This document shows, piece after piece, positions 22,998-35,905 of a stretch of DNA of 64,000 bases. The notes below the pieces were generated by a model. It ran no database searches. It had not been told where the DNA came from and saw nothing but the letters and a program-made list of their open reading frames with translations. This stretch comes from Paramarasmius palmivorus. Its lineage: Eukaryota; Basidiomycota; Agaricomycetes; Agaricales; Marasmiaceae. The stretch's first letter is position 1. Each line of letters opens with the position of its first letter. The translations under genes and the position numbers were made by a program. Location: contig JAYKXP010000174.1 in NCBI GenBank assembly GCA_037176845.1, forward strand, positions 24,875 to 88,874, written 5' to 3'.

Positions 22998-24465
22998 TCA
23001 GACTCGGTCGCTGCCGGAGTCCGACCGGGACACAGTAGACATCAAAGAGTCGAAACTATGACGCCGGGCAATAGGTCGATTCCTTGCTGATATCTCCAGT
23101 ACCGATCCTGCGGCTGAAGCAGTGGATTGTTTGCCGCTTGCACGAAAAGTAGAAACAGCTTCTTCTACGCTAGAAAAGCTGAGGCCGAGTGCAATGCGCG
23201 CAATGATCAGTGTTTGTGATATGCCCTAAAGCGCCACATTAGGATTAAATACTCAATCTTGGATCACACTTACCAGGACATGGATTATTGCTTCTTGAGC
23301 GACATCCCCCATAATTACCGCCCACCTCCAAGCACCAGGGCTGATTATAAACTCGATGATGCATCCTGCATATATTATGAGGATCACTGGGTAAAGTAGT
23401 CCCGACTCAATGCTGTGAGAAGAATCAACTGACCACCGCGACAAGACAGGGGTTTTCACGTACGTGACAGTGATAATAAGCGAGTGCAGACCCCCATGCC
23501 TAGGGCCGAGTATGGCTCGTGTTTGTCGAGATATAAAGACTAAACGTCCAGCTACTTGTGCACAGGGTTAGAAATATGGTTTTACTGACAATTGGGTACT
23601 GACCAATGATAACTGTTAGTAACATGTTTGTGAAAGCAGTACCGAGATAAAGACCGCAATTAATGAAGTTGCCCGAATAGAGATCGAAATTTGGATATGA
23701 AACGGCGGGATCATAATCAACATTGTAGAGGAATTGCGAGAACAGCCAGCCCCCTCGAAAACGGCAGATTACCACCAGAGCGAGAACTATATACTGCGTG
23801 TCAATCTTCAGGAGGACAAACAGAAACTCCCTACCGTGATTAGCAAAACATAGGATGGTGGGCAGAGCAACCACTTTACGGCTCTTTCCCCACACTAAAT
23901 AACAACGCCAAAGCTATGACGGTCGTTTGAGTCCTTCTACTTTCAAGCTCGACTCGGATCAATCACGAACGCACGAGCATAATATCCGCAACCAAGCTGT
24001 CATTGTTGTTAAAACTCTCTTGAAAATGGAGGAAGGCTCACTTTGCGACGAATAACAAACTCAGTCTTACTACAGGCGCCCTACACCTACAGTTAGCCAC
24101 TTGATTGGAAGGGATTATCCAGCATACATACCATGGATTTATAAATTCAATGCCATTTGATACGAGGGTCACAGCGAGTGTAGCCGTTGACAGACAGAAA
24201 AGTGCGGTAAGAAGAAAGACTAGGATCTGACGGTTCTCTCGCTTGTGCCTCTTGAGAACGTGGAGACTCTGCAAAAATAGTACGACATAGCATCCTAGGC
24301 CAAGTGGTTAGACTAGGATTAATTGGTGACAAAGTATTGTAGTACCGTAGCTGATACAGCCAAGCTAATCATAAAGTAAGATGAACAAAATACTGCTGTT
24401 CAATGCCACGTATTACTTACAAAATTTCTGCTGGCGAGAGGAACCTCTGGGCGGGGGAGCCTCAT
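22998..24465 (-). CDS. Seven-pass membrane protein, family A copy 2 (334 aa)
   Basis: Ten exons: 24465-24421, 24364-24346, 24294-24132, 24080-24042, 23996-23975, 23913-23835, 23786-23604, 23551-23464, 23412-23274 and 23225-22998, together 1005 bases without a break. The 19-, 39-, 22-, 79- and 88-base exons are the same size in all family A copies. Seven hydrophobic segments are present. LLWRCYLVWGKSRKVVALP ends the third, GLYLGTAFTNMLLTVII is the fifth, IESGLLYPVILIIYAGCII the sixth, and ISQTLIIARIALGLSFSSV the seventh. A polar serine-rich tail of about 60 residues ends in SDSGSDRV. This layout is that of a conserved uncharacterised basidiomycete 7-TM family. The N-terminus differs from the other copies because the upstream sequence around the ATG is altered. 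Confidence 0.8.
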
Positions 24466-24505
24466 GGATGGAGTGTGTTCCTTCTAGCATTGCCATCGAG
24501 TGAAG

Positions 24506-24514
24506 ATTATATAT
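24506..24514 (-). promoter_or_regulatory. TATA box of family A copy 2
   Basis: ATATATAAT on the minus strand, 41 bases before the chosen ATG, with the same flanks as the element of copy 1. Confidence 0.45.
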
Positions 24515-25539
24515 GCTCAAAGGCTGTGCCACATTATGGAACTGCTGCATATGAAGGAAAGAAGACGAAGCAAAGATCACCGCTCCTTCGAGACGAGGAT
24601 CATCAAGATGAGATGCTCGAAAGATATTTCCCCGCGGGGGTGCATATGGTTTGATTTCGTGCAATCAAACAACGGCAAGGTTGAGAGTCCTCGTCACCAA
24701 CTTGCGTGCCCACAGAGATGCTCAAGTGTCTACCAACTCTCGGAGACGCGTTTGCGTGAACGCGACTCCATTGAGATGCTCGATAATAGTTACACTGTCC
24801 TCATCATCTAGACAAAAGAATTCCGGGTGATCGTAACCTGATGTCATCCTGATTGCAACAGTGTGGTTACTAGTAGGGGTTCGGGGAAACCGGGGGATGT
24901 GTTTGGGTTAGATAGACTATGTAGGTACATTGTAGCGACGACGACAGTTAATTAACGGGATTAGGCCGGTTCGGTTTTGTCGAATCTGTATGCAATCGAA
25001 TCTCCTAGTAACAAGATCGCGATTGGATCGCGATAAGTCCTATGACATGCAATGAGAATCAGAAACCAAACGAATCAGCGAGGAATCATAGTGGCTATCT
25101 GTGGCTGCGTTCGCAAGCGGTGGTTCACTTGAAGTCCAAGCGGAACTGGACCATGGACAGCCCTAGGGCCGCACTTGTCGTGCGCGGAACGGAACGTCAT
25201 ATGACGTCGCGTCACCTAGCGCTTAATTTAAAATTTAAAACTCCGCATTCTTCCCTTCTGCCATGGTTATTTTCGTTGGACCCAAACTTGAAAAGCTTGA
25301 AATACTTCCTAAATCCCACGCATAGACCCAGAAAACTTGGCTTAGACTTCTATACGCTGCTACATCAGGGAGCGTGCCAGAAAGCAGCACCAGGCGCCAT
25401 TTCAGTTGGGCATCGCGTTTCCTGTACTCGCGCTTGAGTTCAATGAGTTGGCATGGTGATTTTACAAGTATCAGAAAGGGTTGTTCTACGAAGGAAACCG
25501 TCGGACGTGTTTCTTTCAGTTTCCCACATTCCCAGCCAA
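24515..25539. other. Intergenic region, no supported gene
   Basis: Open frames at 24403, 24500 and 25042 have no recognisable product. 24515-24640 resembles the region upstream of family A copy 1 (10327-10440). 25190-25270 contains a GTCATATGACGTCGCGTCACC stretch and a T/A-rich word resembling the upstream regions of other F-box-like copies. Confidence 0.4.
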
Positions 25540-26600
25540 AGCCCATCGAAAACACCCTGCTCAAAGAACTCGTACTATCCCACCGTCTCGATCTCCTTAA
25601 ATCCTCCTGCTTCCTCCCCCACATACAAAGCCTACCTCGACCCGATCCTCTCAGCCGTAGGTACCTAACACCCCGGCAAACCTCGCAAAATCACTCTCAT
25701 CACAAGAACGAAGCTGAGTATCGCCGCGCCAGACTTATACAAAACAGCACCGACTCCGATTTTTGTATGTTCACATCCACAATTCGTACCCGAGATTCTA
25801 TCGTTCATCTTCTCCTTGTGCATATCTGACCGACTCATCCCTTCCCATTACGCTTCGCTCAACAACGCGTATCCAAATACTGGCTTAGTATCTTTCCAGT
25901 TGGATACGCCGTTTTATGCCACGTCTAGAGACTGTGTGGCCCTTGGGTTTAAGAGGTTGACGAGGGCAGTGTCACATCGGACGGATATGCCGAAGTGGCT
26001 TTGACGCGTGGGCATACGGAGACGGACGTTCAGAAGAGTGTATGTGTGATGGTTGATCATGAGATGCTTTTGTTCCAGAAGTAGAAGTGTTTTGATGGCA
26101 ACGGGCTAGGGGATTCGCGTAAGTGGAGGATGGATGTGAATGTCGGGATCTGGGTGTAGCGCTTGCCAAGATATTAGATAGGCAATCAATGCCGAATCTG
26201 AGAGAGCGTGACGAGTGAGACCGAGATGTGAGTGTATGACTGTGGCGGTAATGAGGTCGTTATCGAGGGTGAATGACTGGGAAAGATTGGGGGAACTTGA
26301 CGATGAGTGGTTGGATATGTTGAGCCTTGTACCTGGGTTGAAAGAGTTGGTTATAGAAGAGTTCGAAAAGTTTACGGTTGTTGCGGAGTTTCCTGGGCGA
26401 TATGAAATGTTCAACGAGTACGTCGCATTTCGTTCCATTCTAAGTGACAAGTGGTGTGCTGCTAATCGCTAGTGTAGTGGTGCCAGGCCTTCGTCGCCTC
26501 GATATCTTCGTCCTAACTGGCTGGAGGAAGGGTGTGTTCAGGAGATCCTTTCTTGAAGCCAGTAGCGCGTTTAGTGCATCATTGTAATCTTGGAACGATA
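25540..26600 (+). pseudogene. F-box-like leucine-rich protein, decayed copy
   Basis: YKAYLDPILSAV (about 25625) matches KAYFDPILAA of the copy at 17090. VPEILSFIFSLC (about 25790) is the F-box helix. LSLVPGLKELVIEEFEKFTVVAEF (26310-26390, split here by a line of 24 residues in the family, key residues P-G-L-E-E) and LRRLDIFVL (26490) follow. Frames change at least three times and the central region is largely missing, so the gene is dead. It is closest to the copy at 32036-33785. Confidence 0.5.
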
Positions 26601-26818
26601 TTTGTACTCCAATCTTGTATTGTAAGTGTGTTATACGGTCCAGGAACAGAAGAAGACGACGTTCAATTACACAAATAAGCACAAGGCTCCAGCTCAGGTA
26701 CATTTGCAAACAATCTCCTGACCACTTCAATGTGCTTACGACAATGCGTAAACACCCTAGCAAGGCCCTCCATATCATCTATCACCCTATCGATATCGAT
26801 ATCCTCGAGCGGTTCCAA

Positions 26819-27320
26819 TCAATAAGTATCAAGTGGACGTTGAAGCAATCCACGAGCGTATTTGGGGTCCTAACGTCGAGGTGGTAGATTCGTCGAGAGT
26901 GGGCTAGTCTCATAGTATTCAATCCGCTTTGGAGATGTATATTGTGAATCATCGTTGAGTTTGATTGAAATGTGACACCAACTTACCAGTGAAATATACT
27001 TGGAAGCATCCTCGAATCCAGCTGAGCCCGTACCAGAGTTATCAGCGTCAATCATCGGGTCAACAATCGACCGAAAACAAGTTGGTATATACTGCAAGAT
27101 GAGGAGGAATGCCTCCTTGTTCCACGGCGTTTCGACCTGCAATGTCTATTAGCATTCACCTTGGTAAAAAAAACAAGGCACCTTATCCGCTGTAGTCGGG
27201 GCTACCGGCATAGTCCGAGCCGGTCTAGCGGTCACGTGAGCTCTATCTATGTAGTCATTCCTGTCGTAGCTACCTTTCGCAATCGCATCCACCGCGTTAG
27301 CAGCAGCTAGGGCTTCCTCA
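26819..27320 (-). CDS. Unidentified gene segment with two spliced exons
   Basis: Two open stretches join well across a GTGCCT...TTGCAG intron (about 27181-27137): TARPARTMPVAPTTADK then VETPWNKEAFLLILQYIP. A second intron (GTAAGT at about 26983, acceptor TTAG at about 26872) would join KYISL to DPKYARGLLQRPLDTY and a stop at 26819. DADNSGTGSAGF resembles a calcium-binding EF-hand loop but ends in F instead of E. I do not recognise the family and could not find a start codon; it may be continuous with the kinase-like fragment just upstream. Confidence 0.3.
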
Positions 27321-27329
27321 GCCCCTCCT

Positions 27330-27731
27330 GGCCCACTCCACCGCTCCAAAAAGATACGGCAACGTAGACCCCTGAAGGTCCGAAAGTACTTAGATCTCTC
27401 CTGGATATCGATAATCACGGAAATACAGATCCTCGTCGTTTGGCCAGATAGAGAGCGAAGGAATGATCAATTTGAGCACCATTTTGACATCTTGACCGTC
27501 GATTTCGGCAAGCCAGACTTGTGAGTTGACGTCTTTACCGGATTCGAGACATTTCAGGAGTGTGAATCTGACTGGTTTGTCGAAGGCGATAGGGGGAAGT
27601 GGGCGGCAGCATGAATATGTAGTATGAGGTCGCTTGAGAGTTGAGGTGAAGGCTAACCCTGCTGACAGAGGGGTTTTCCTTGATTTTTTTCTTGGAGAAT
27701 TGGCATTCGTTGGCGGTATTCTTGTACGCAT
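27330..27731 (-). pseudogene. Protein-kinase-like fragment
   Basis: From ATG 27731 the frame encodes a basic leader and then SQVWLAEIDGQDVKMVLKLI, PSLSIWPNDEDLYFRDYRYP and, after a TAA codon at about 27387-27385, LSDLQGSTLPYLFG. This order (glycine-strand, VxLK lysine strand, then LQGSxLPYxxG) is that of the N-lobe of small kinase-like proteins common in Agaricomycetes. The catalytic loop (HxDxxxxN) and DFG motif are not present downstream. The in-frame stop and missing C-lobe make it a fragment. Confidence 0.45.
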
Positions 27732-28078
27732 TCTGTGCCGACCTCCATGGACGGTCTAGACGTCTAAGTCTAACCGCGGTTGACTCTCACATAAGGGTAC
27801 GTATTATCCCACGGTGTGATCGTCAGCGCTCTGAGATATACGCAAATAACGCGATTATGCAGCGAGCTTTCACGCAAGTCAGACTGTCTGATTCACCATT
27901 CCGACAGGTATGTCCCTCGGTGTACTTACTCACACTCGTGCTATCAGGGATCCGACGATGAAAAGGGATGAGCCTTGCATAGCTATCTAGGCCCTGCTGG
28001 ATGTAACTTGAGTCAACGTATTACTGGTTTGTGCGAATAAATAAAAATCTATCGAAAAGCGATGGATCGGAGCATTTT

Positions 28079-30234
28079 TTATCCCTGTAGCTCGGCAAGA
28101 ACCTGACCAGCGCGTGAGGCTTGTACACCTGAACCCATCGCATTAGCTCCTTGCACAAAATAAAGATCTGGCAAAAACTCACTCATCATTCCACATCCAC
28201 TAGCTCCCGCTGGTTTATTCATTGCTTGCACTACGTCCCTCAGTAGACCTTCAGTCTCCGTTACTCCCATCCAAGACGGCGATGTTTTCAGTTTCTTGAG
28301 CTCGTCGACAAGAGCTTGGAATACAACCATCCAGATTGGCTATATAGGTATCGTCTCAGTTCGTCTACGTCGCTGACGTGAGGCAGAGTCGAATAGACTT
28401 ACACCTGCGATTGGATCAAGCATCTCTGTATCTTCAATATCAGAGATTTTCTGCATAATTCTCACGGCGGCTGTGGCAGAATCTACCACCTTTTGTCGGC
28501 TTTGCACTTGTTGATCCACGAAGGGACGGTGAAGACGAATATACGCCGCGTGTGCGAGACATTGGGTCACCAGGAGCTTTTTTGGGACGTGATTCCCAAC
28601 GTTTGTTGTGCTCTGAATGAATCGTACGAGGATGGAATCCAGTGTGGAGAATTCCATGGAGGATCGAGCAGTATTGGGGGATCTAGAGATCATATCTATG
28701 AAAAGCTCAGTACAGAGAAATTCGAGAGTCTTGAGGACGTACTATCCCAATGTTTCGACCCAACCTGGGTGGCTTGTTCAAATAAAATCGCCGCTTTGGC
28801 ATTCAACGTAGGCCAAGACGTCGGCGAGGCCGCATCGTATGTCCCAGAGGTATCTGTAAGGAAACGAAGGACTGTATGGCTACCAATCGTTTGAACACCA
28901 GCCTACCCACGAGTTATAATCAGTCGGACGAGCAAAGGTTGAAGCAACAGTGACATACACTACTATATGCCTCCATATCCTCTGGCCACGGTGTATCAAT
29001 CCTTAGTCCCTCTCTAGCGCTCAACATGACATTCGAAGGGGAACCGTCGATTGCTGTCCAACAATAATTCAAGGTGAGGACCGCCCAAAAAGCGTTGATC
29101 CGCTCGCCTTCCTCGATAACATCAACAGGTTGAGGTAGAATCGTATTGGAGCTTAGCTCTGACGAACGAATGGCATGCAGCCCGGCACTGATGGCCAACG
29201 ACATTGCCGTCGTCATGTGGTATTTCCCTTCGAGGATTTTAACGTTGTGGAAGAAGTAGCGTGCGATAAGACAAGAAGCTTGGATCATGCATAGAACATT
29301 CTGATGATTTGTTTAGTATTCGTGTAATGAGAAACTGGACGCTAACTTACTGTGGCCCTTGACACCTCCATTCCAGGCGACATTGTCCCTGAAAGACCTT
29401 GAGTGATTGCTTCCAAGGCTCTTTTCAGAAACGGGGCCTCATATTGCTTGAGGTCCGGGTTTTGCGTGGGAGAAGAAAGACACACTGCCCATAGATATGC
29501 AGTATTCAATAACGCATTTATCCCACGCTCGGTAGCAGGAACATTCAAAGCGGAATTGGCGAACCGGTCGATGTTGAGGAAGAATCCAATGTGTGGCGCA
29601 TGTGATATGAATATACGGAATCTACAACGTTGGATAGAGCGTCAAGATAATGAAACGACCAAGAACAAAAAAACGTACAGTTGGTTCCGCAACGCTGCGG
29701 GTATCTGATCCTGAAACGGCGTCTGGTCACCAAAAATCAGCTGGTCGATATCACGATCAATGCTTACCTCGGAGGACGACGAGGATACTGTATTGATGGG
29801 CTGAGCTTGATACGGGTTATGCAGCGCGACACCTCCGGAGGCTTCAGTTGGGACAGAAGACTGCCTGCCTGCCGGTCCTTGTTGCTGTAGCTGTTGCAAT
29901 CTCGCTTCCAGAACCGCAATCTGCTCTTCCAGCATCTGAGATGGGGTAGACCCTCCATTTGTGTACTCGCAATCTTGAAATTGTTCTGACGAACGAAGAC
30001 AAGCGTTACACGATGGTCGTGCACCGTCACATTTCTAGGGGGCGGTAGAGTCAGTCCGAGTCGGTATGGATATTGTCAGTGAGAAAACACGTACGATTTT
30101 GCGAATCCTATAAGCATAGATATGTTAGCTCGTTATCACCCCATAAACTAGACTACTAACCTGCAATTGGTACATGCGCCACCCTTGTATATCGTAGATC
30201 CTGGCCTTGCCAATCTATTGATTCGACTGCTCAT
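28079..30234 (-). CDS. Zn2Cys6 fungal transcription factor (589 aa)
   Basis: Eight exons (30234-30161, 30107-30095, 30034-29679, 29621-29351, 29300-28959, 28902-28743, 28695-28403, 28339-28079) give 589 aa. The DNA-binding cluster reads C-X2-C-X6-C-X6-C-X2-C-X9-C (about residues 22-50), assembled across two introns, one flanking a 13-base exon. A short leucine/glutamine coiled-coil follows (LEEQIAVLEARLQQLQQQ), as usual for dimer-forming members. The rest is the fungal-specific middle homology region (IGFFLNIDRFANSA, ARYFFHNVKILEGKYHM, LNYCWTAIDGSPSN, AYIRLHRPFVD). It acts in the nucleus on promoters with CGG-type half sites (family knowledge). A possible 45-base in-frame intron at 29767-29723 would shorten it by 15 residues. 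Target genes are unknown. Confidence 0.9.
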
Positions 30235-32035
30235 ATTGGGCTTTGTATCTGCTGGGAGTCTCTTCCTTTCGTTGGATTTGACCTGAGTAAGAAAGGTACG
30301 ATGTGAGTCTTTATACCAACTTGTTTTCCTCCGCGCTAACCTTTCAAAGACCCGTCTTCACTGCATCATTCCGCCCAGCCCGTTTTCTGAACGGATTCCT
30401 GCCCTTGCCGTTTAACCTGGTTTACCCTTTTTGCATGCCGAGTACCCAGGAGCGGGAGAGCAAAATCCGCTTTTGACCGTATCGTAAAAGTCGACTGTTG
30501 GTGTCAGCGAACGTGAAGAATGCCTAGACGTCATGATTGTTAAACCCATGGGAAGAAATTCCTCCATATGGCACGTATGACCGAAAATCGCCCTCTTCAC
30601 CTGATGCGTCGTGTTCCTCCCGACGTTTGATTGGATTCAAGATGGAGGGCGGGAAACGATGACATCTATTCTTGAGATACCAGGTTTTGATTAAGAAGGA
30701 CTCTCTAGCTCTTTGGCAACAGATGCAGAGGTAAAAGCAAGGTAAAAGATACGGAGGTACTCGTGCGGCGCCTTACGCTTATGAGTAATCCTCGAGTTGT
30801 AATGACTTCTCTTTTCAATGTCTCTAGATTACAATGCAAAGCGAGAAATATTAGTCTAATTCAACGAGCACAGCATGATCAACATCTTACCATAAGATTT
30901 GGAATTCCTAAGGACTCCAGTCTGATGAGTAACCTCTTGCGCAACAAGATTGATTCCGCACTAGAAGATTATAGATTTTTCAATGAAGAATGCATGAATC
31001 GATAACTGTCCCGACATGAGAGCGGGAAACAGAGAAGGTCTGAACGATGCTCCGCTTGGTAACCGAACTTCCTGATTAGGATTTTGATTTCCCACGTGTT
31101 CCCATGGCAAGTCACGCACTCCACGCCAACTCCACGCGGCGCCCCTTCAATTTTCGCGTCACGGGTATGTAGATTATTCGCATATTGTGCCATCTCGTTT
31201 ACTTCCTCGTCACAGTGTTCCACCAGATAACAGGTACGCACGTTGAGCTATCGGTGAGTATTGTTCGGCGACACGGTTAGGATACGCAGCTTCATGGAAC
31301 CTGATTAGTGATCTATGACCAACCTAACCGGCTACGGGTGGCCAAAATGGCTAAACTATACGTTAGGAGTGTATACCTATTTACTATTAGCCCACAACAT
31401 GAATAGTCCTGTGTGGCGGGGATTATCCAACGAAAACATCTCGGGTGGTTTGAGGTACAGCAGCCAGGATCATAGTCAATGGAGTGGAAGATAACGCAGA
31501 AGAAACAGCTTGAACGGGCTCAAATTCAATCATGGGTTGGACAAGCAGATAAGTGCTAAATGAACGCTTAACACCATTTCGCCGGATGAAGTCAGTTTTC
31601 TTTGTAGTTTTTCGGGCTCAGCATTAGTTCAGGTAGATTTCAAAGGCTCCATTCTCCGGGTAAAGCTATATTGGTATAAGCGTAATGAATACCAGTCCCA
31701 ACGCTTCAATAAAGTGATGAGACGCGTTAAACCACCAGAATGCTCATACTAAGGACGCGTTTAGCATCGCCTACTCAGCATTACCAGTTCGGAGCAAATG
31801 ATACATTGCTTGGAGCTTTCGATATACCGTACCGTCCCGTCCCAGTTTGAGAAGCCCGTCTACGGAACGGCACGCAGCGGTGTTTCAGTCTACTATACAC
31901 TTTGTCCATTGACCACAAGCGACGTATGTTTTCCAAGGAGCTATATAGTACGTGTATCAAGGTTGATTTCATCAGAAGCGCTGTGATGATCATCATTGTC
32001 AAAGAAGCAAGTCTGTCCAATCACCTCATGGCTCA
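30235..32035. other. Intergenic region with no supported gene
   Basis: No open frame here has a recognisable product. Around 31825-31880 a CCGTACCGTCCCGTCCC word and a CGGAACGGCACG word resemble subterminal repeats of fungal hAT-type elements, but no paired ends are seen. Confidence 0.4.
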
Positions 32036-33785
32036 TCAAAGCCCGATCAAAGAATCACCACCTCCACCATCCGTATTGTGCCGTACTATCACCACTGCAC
32101 CGTTCCCCATCTTCGCTTCAATAGCCCGCAACTCGAAGATACTCAGCTTTGAAACCTTGCCCATAATTCCCAAATGAAACGACGCCAACCTCGTCCCGAC
32201 CCTTGATCGAAGCATCTTCTCAAACGCGTCTTTCTCCCAATCTGCTAGAACCAAAAGCTCGACACGGCGGAGATTAGGTAGGACTGTGAGCAGAAACGAG
32301 GTGTTATAGCACACGTTATATGATATTGAAAGACAATCACATACCCACACGTGTCTTCGTCAACGTCAAGAACCGCAAGAAACGTTCAGTGACGATCCTA
32401 AACCCAGGAAACTCCTCTAGAGTCAGATCCCTCAAACCAGGTACAATTGTGAGGATATACGACATTTCGCCATCCGAAAACGGTACGTTTCGTAGTCTGA
32501 GCCCCGTCAGAACCTTTGGCTCCTTGAGTCGACGAAGAAACCTCGCGAGAGACACAAGTAAACAACTTTCTGGGAGGTAATCTCCTATCCGAGAGAACTT
32601 CCAACGAAGTCAAAGACGAAGCAGAAATCCTCTCCAAGAGTCTGGCGATTGCCATTCCGGGATCTCGACAAGCATATTCGTTGTCCAACTCGATCGTAAG
32701 GCACGCAAGGGAAGACAAGGTGTGGAGATTCGGCTCGTCAGACTTGAGAGACACGCCTACATGCCTCTCGGAGATCTTCTTGTGAAAATCATGGTGGTTG
32801 ATCGTAGCTTGAATATGTGCAAAGACAAGACTTCTCCCGCACGAAAGAATTGCCGCGAGTGCGGTGTCGATGGGGAGCGAAACGCGAAGATGAGTAAGAC
32901 GCGTGAAGAGACTGGATGTGTTGAAGATGTGGAATGCTGGACACCAGGGTGCGTCGAGTGAGAACGATATTAGGTTGGGACAGGCTTTGTGGAGCTTCTC
33001 GAAGAAACTTATTCCGCTTGGCGTTTGATACATATCACCTAACTCCAACTCGAGACACCTGACGGGACGAATACAGCTTTTCATGTTCTCCAACACACGA
33101 GAAGCCCCAGAGACGTTTGCTCCGTGCATGACGAGATGTATGCTCGAAGGATAGAAAGGTATTGAGAGAACTGTTTCCAGCTGCCCTTCCCTGCGGTATA
33201 GACGTGGAGCTGAAGGGAGAGAGGTGCCTCTCTAGAGTTCAAGAGAACGTGCCTCAAGCGCGGACTGATGAATGAAGGAGATATAACAGATGGATCTATA
33301 CGCATATGAAGCCTATTCCAGACTTGTGGAGTCGAGCAATAAACCCTTCGCCAATGCTTGGATACGAGATTGAAGGAGTGTGTGACAAGAGAAGCGTCGG
33401 AGTTGAGCTGAACTTCGTCTGCGCACAAGGAAAAGATGTAGGAGAGTATTTCTGGTGGGAGTTTTCGGATGGGATGGTATAACAATTTGATTTGAAGACG
33501 TCTCGCATGAAGAAAGTCGAGTGACCTGCGGAGTCGGGGTAGTTCCTGCTCGTACTTTTCAATCCTCTGGTGCGTTTCTTCAATCCTTAGATCCGCAACT
33601 GCGAGAATTGAATCAAAATGGGCTCGGTCTTCCGGTGAAAGAACACCTGGGGCACGAAGGCGTTTGTTAAGTTGGGAAGGAATGACATCAAAGGGGAATC
33701 GGTCGTCGAGAGCGCGTTCAATGCTGAGTAAGGGAGGCTTGATGTTTGGACGACTGGACGACTTGAAAGCACTGGAAGGTGTCAT
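32036..33785 (-). pseudogene. F-box-like leucine-rich protein, frameshifted copy
   Basis: From ATG 33785 the frame encodes a coiled-coil (RIEETHQRIEKYEQELPRLR) and an F-box-like segment (HPIRKLPPEILSYIFSLC, then FNLVSKHWRRVYCSTPQVW). It breaks near 33150, where the next frame starts LVMHGANVSGASRVLENMK. It breaks again near 32560 between FTCVS and LARFLRRLKEPKVL. The last exon, after a GTATGT...CACAG intron (about 32345-32288), is clean: VLPNLRRVELLVLADWEKD to the stop at 32036. Two frameshifts suggest a pseudogene, though long open parts and intact splice sites imply recent decay or base-calling errors. An exon may lie upstream of 33785, where a donor seen in the sister copy at 40190 is changed from GTGAGC to GCGGGC. 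Confidence 0.6.
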
Positions 33786-34392
33786 GACACAAGAGAGAAG
33801 GAAACAAAAGGATGCCCGCCGATTCCTGTGTGTCCATACTACTGCTGCAAGGAGGAGCGAAAGAAGAATTCTCAGATCATTACTCAAGGTCATGGAAGTC
33901 GATGAAAATGATACGAGGCGATAACCATGCCTGTTGTTCGGTTCCGCTTTCGCTTGGAAGCACACAGTGGCAGATCCTGATAGGCCTGCTACTGTTTTGA
34001 GTGAGCAGTAAGGAGACTATAAAAGGAGTTATGAGTTCTCGCAGGGTCGAAACGAGGCTCACGATGAGGATGATGGTGAAAAAGAAAGACACAGAGTAGT
34101 AAATTTCCCCGTCACGCCAATCAAAGAACGCGCCATGTCACATCCTCATGACCTTCGTTTCCTTTTTCGGCAGCGCTTCAGGAACTGACAGCGCCGCGAC
34201 TCTTGAACACACATGAATCCAGACGCGACAAAACTACTGTAAGGCTCCAGAATTCTGTTATTCCTCACTTGATGGGTATTTCAGAGACATTCTTAGTCTA
34301 GTCATGAACTGAGTAGCCGCCGAAAACCCTTCGTCCCAATCTTGGCATTTTATTTAATCTGACAGATCATGCTAGTTAGAATCCGAATCTGT

Positions 34393-35706
34393 TTACACGC
34401 GGCGAGACAAAGCCTTGACTATTACCTTCACGAAGTACTGCAGAGCTTCTTGATGGGATTGAAGAATGTGTTCAAATGAGGACCAGTGACTAAAAACCAG
34501 TAGATCACTTACACAATGACCCACTTGATCCATCTCTACGAACTCCGTCCTCCGACCTGTGCGAGCATTGACCAAGTACACATCGTACAGCTTCTTTGCC
34601 TCCAGATACGCATAGGCCGTCATTCAAGGACCTCGTGTGGTGTATAGATACGTGAAACGCAGATTTTGAAAGAAGGAGTTCGAGCTGTCGCTGAAAAGTG
34701 CTCTGGAGGTGCATTCTCGGAGACGTGGTGCAAAAATAGGGCTGGTCCTCTCAGATGCAATTCAGCAATCATTAAAATCAAGCAAAGACAGAAAGGTAGC
34801 GCACATTATGCCCTCAGAAAGCACTCCACTTGCATCCCAATTCTTGTTCTTCTCCTCTTCAGACCACGAGTCGACAAAGCACGCTGCCGAACGTCGACAA
34901 AAGTTTTATCCGTCCGATTATGGTGGGTCTGGATGAGATATTCAATCATCGATCAAGGTGATGAGGTGTGTTTCCGTATAGAACGATATCCTTGAAGTAT
35001 GCCTTCAAGAATGATCTTGTCTCTCGTTTTATCACAACAGGGTTGGTGAACAACGACATCGTCGTAAGGTTGCCAATTGGCCATCCCACCGGTTCTGGGT
35101 ATCTTCTCCTTCTCGACAAACGTCCTCGTGAAAGTGGCCAATACTGCCATCATGAAATCCTTGTAGCTCGAATTCGGTGTAGGGACTGGATCCGATGTAT
35201 TCGCGACGTTTTAGGGGAACGATTCTGAGGTTGGCTTGAGGAGCAAGGGATTGGATTGGCTCAAAACCGGCTGGAGTCCGTTATAGGTCGAGTATGGTTG
35301 CACTTCACGTACCTGCAGCATATCGACCTCCGTGCAGAATGATAAGCGTAGTATAGTTATCCAAATTGGGTGGTGCACCGCTGTCGGTGAAGGCGATCCT
35401 GATATGGTCGCGGAGAGAATAAGAACCGTTGAGCATGAGTTGAATTGATCATATTGAGAGCAACATACCTCGGTATATATACGAGCCCATACAGGTAGCG
35501 TCACAAGGCAATTTGAATGGTGTCCTTGGTTTGGGTTTGTAGGTCCTGAACGAATGCACACACAGTGTATTTGAGTGAGCATGGAAAATTGCCCGTTTTA
35601 CCGCGAAATGCTTAGCTAGGCCCAAGGTGAGCCAGACTCGGAAGACACATACGTACTCTTTACTCACCACGAATAACTCATCATTATCCCCAAGACTTCC
35701 AGCCAT
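34393..35706 (-). pseudogene. Alpha/beta-hydrolase-fold protein, decayed
   Basis: Segments in order match an Agaricomycete alpha/beta-hydrolase family: MAGSLGDNDELFVVSKEY (35706), TPFKLPCDA (about 35530), IAFTDSGAPP and NYTTLIILHG (about 35370, the oxyanion-hole strand), GFEPIQSLAPQANLRIVPLK and REYIGSSPYTEFEL (about 35230-35170), FVEKEKIPRTGGMA (about 35120), and a C-terminal ARTGRRTEFVEMDQVGH (about 34555) with the expected histidine. The nucleophile-elbow G-x-S-x-G is not found and the frame changes at least twice (near 35560 and 35160), with a gap between the two halves. It is therefore unlikely to make a working hydrolase. Confidence 0.6.
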
Positions 35707-35905
35707 CCCCAACACACAGACACTGGAGAAACCTTGGGAGGAGATAGCAAGGAGATAGGCCCGAAGACAACGACTCGGAGGGCCGAGTAAACGGGGATTG
35801 CGTTGCCAGAAAATGTGACGTACTTGAGTTTAGGGCAGGCGCTTTACTACGTAACCATCGGTTCCACCTGACAGTGATTCAACGTCAACTTCAACATTGC
35901 CTTCG

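Noticed and set aside
32337..32555. Separate small gene starting MSLARF
   Set aside because: The apparent start is GTG, and the frame is simply the continuation of the F-box-like gene after a frameshift.
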